A stretch of DNA of 5,711 bases from Actinotignum schaalii (GTDB taxonomy: Bacteria; Actinomycetota; Actinomycetes; Actinomycetales; Actinomycetaceae): positions 1 through 5,711 of the forward strand of contig CAMIHT010000109.1 of the NCBI GenBank assembly GCA_946222725.1, read 5' to 3'. Shown piece by piece: positions 4,939 through 5,711 of this stretch. Position 1 is the first letter of the stretch. Each line of letters opens with the position of its first letter. A program made the position numbers and the translations under genes. The notes under the pieces are model-generated. The model was not told the origin of the DNA, made no database searches, and saw nothing but the letters and a program-made list of their open reading frames with translations.

Positions 4939-5711
4939 TCATCGCTATCTGTAACCAGAAAGGTGGGGTGGGTAAAACCACCATCGCCACCAACCTCGCA
5001 CACCGCATCGCCCGCGGCGCTGATGCTCGTGTCTTGTTGGTGGATGCTGACCCGCAAGGCTCGGCAACTACGACGCTCGGCGTCGAAGTAGACGCCGATA
5101 CCTTGACCGTCAATGATGTGCTTGCGGCAGTGTCCGCCGGAGCGCCACCCGAAACAGCCCGCCAAGCAATACTGGAAGTGCCTGGCTGGGGTATTGATCT
5201 GCTCCCCGCCGATAGAGCGTTGTGGGATCGGGAAAACGACACCACGCTCGGCCGGGAATACAGGATCAAAACCATCCTCGCTCCCCTGCATGATGCTTAC
5301 GAAACTATCGTGGTGGACTGTCCGCCGTCCTTGGGGATGCTCACCACCGGCGCTCTCGTCGCCGCCGATGTGGCGTTGATCGTCACCACGGCACGGGAAA
5401 CCGCCTGCGATGGCGTCGCGGAAATGATCACAACCATCGCCACTATTAAATCTCTATATAACCCGGCTCTTGAGCTTGCGGGAATCCTCGTGAACTCCTA
5501 CCAGCAAGGGCGCTTGGACACGAAGCGGTGGCTGACCGAGCTAGAAGCCACTTATGGCGACTACCTGCTCGCTCGGTATATGCCGATGAGGGAAGCATTC
5601 CCCCACACCGCAACCAACCATACCCCCATCAATAACGGTGACCCGCTGATTGAGGAAGCATTCAAGACGCTACAAGCCGCCCTTGCCGGCAACGCCGCAC
5701 CAGCCGTACCT
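4935..5711 (+). CDS. parA: ParA-family partition ATPase (3' end beyond window)
   Basis: An open frame of 259 codons reaching the window edge without a stop. It is a deviant-Walker ParA/MinD-type ATPase, which segregates plasmids, chromosomes or element DNA by forming ATP-dependent gradients on the nucleoid, normally with a ParB-like partner and a centromere site. The deviant Walker A motif KGGVGKTT is at residues 9-16 with signature lysine K9 and K14. Walker A' is VDADPQGSAT (36-45) and Walker B IVVDCPPS (125-132) with D128. The ATPase fold starts at the N-terminus, so there is no N-terminal DNA-binding domain, as in small type Ib ParA proteins. Typical length is 200-300 residues and the last residues (AGNAAPAVP) look like a tail, so little is probably missing. 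It overlaps the integrase by four bases (ATGA) behind a strong ribosome binding site. A ParB or other partner is expected next but cannot be seen. Confidence 0.92.
   Translation, partial: MIIAICNQKGGVGKTTIATNLAHRIARGADARVLLVDADPQGSATTTLGVEVDADTLTVNDVLAAVSAGAPPETARQAILEVPGWGIDLLPADRALWDRENDTTLGREYRIKTILAPLHDAYETIVVDCPPSLGMLTTGALVAADVALIVTTARETACDGVAEMITTIATIKSLYNPALELAGILVNSYQQGRLDTKRWLTELEATYGDYLLARYMPMREAFPHTATNHTPINNGDPLIEEAFKTLQAALAGNAAPAVP

Noticed and set aside
4752..5291. Minus-strand 179-residue frame opposite the integrase end and parA
   Set aside because: It covers the opposite strand of conserved Walker motifs and integrase catalytic residues, with no recognisable domain.

Overview
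The window looks like chromosome plus an integrated element from a high-GC Gram-positive bacterium (Actinomycetota, perhaps Actinomycetaceae; species not identifiable). The evidence is very GC-rich coding sequence, a MshA-like/MshB-like gene pair of mycothiol type, and a tRNA 3'-end remnant with a GCCCCCG acceptor stem, which is common in actinobacterial tRNA-Arg genes.

Left part (1-3625, minus strand): a tightly packed gene string read right to left. It begins with a small antitoxin-like gene (3347-3625), which overlaps a zeta-family toxin kinase (2539-3354) by 8 nt. Nine bases later comes a MshA-like GT4 glycosyltransferase (1246-2529), whose stop overlaps the start of a MshB-like PIG-L deacetylase (221-1249) as ATGA. 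A partial, Ala/Pro/Glu-rich reading frame then runs off the left edge (1-151). One leader (3626-3690) has a strong ribosome binding site, a plausible -10 box and a perfect inverted repeat, and could drive the whole string. Zeta toxins phosphorylate UDP-GlcNAc, and MshA uses UDP-GlcNAc as donor, so the toxin sits directly upstream of an enzyme sharing its substrate.

Middle (3626-4095): 470 bases without a convincing gene but full of structure. It holds the antitoxin leader, a 3' tRNA fragment on the minus strand (3849-3886) with no matching 5' half, three direct repeats with an exact 27-bp period (3958-4029), and a possible leaderless promoter for the integrase.

Right part (4096-5711, plus strand): a tyrosine recombinase with all six catalytic residues, overlapping (ATGA) a ParA-type partition ATPase that is still open at the window edge. 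The tRNA fragment, repeats, integrase and ParA together read as one end of an integrative element that carries a partition function. By the orientation of the fragment, the element occupies the right side and the chromosome (or an older island bearing the toxin module) lies to the left. The intact tRNA gene should be beyond the right edge.
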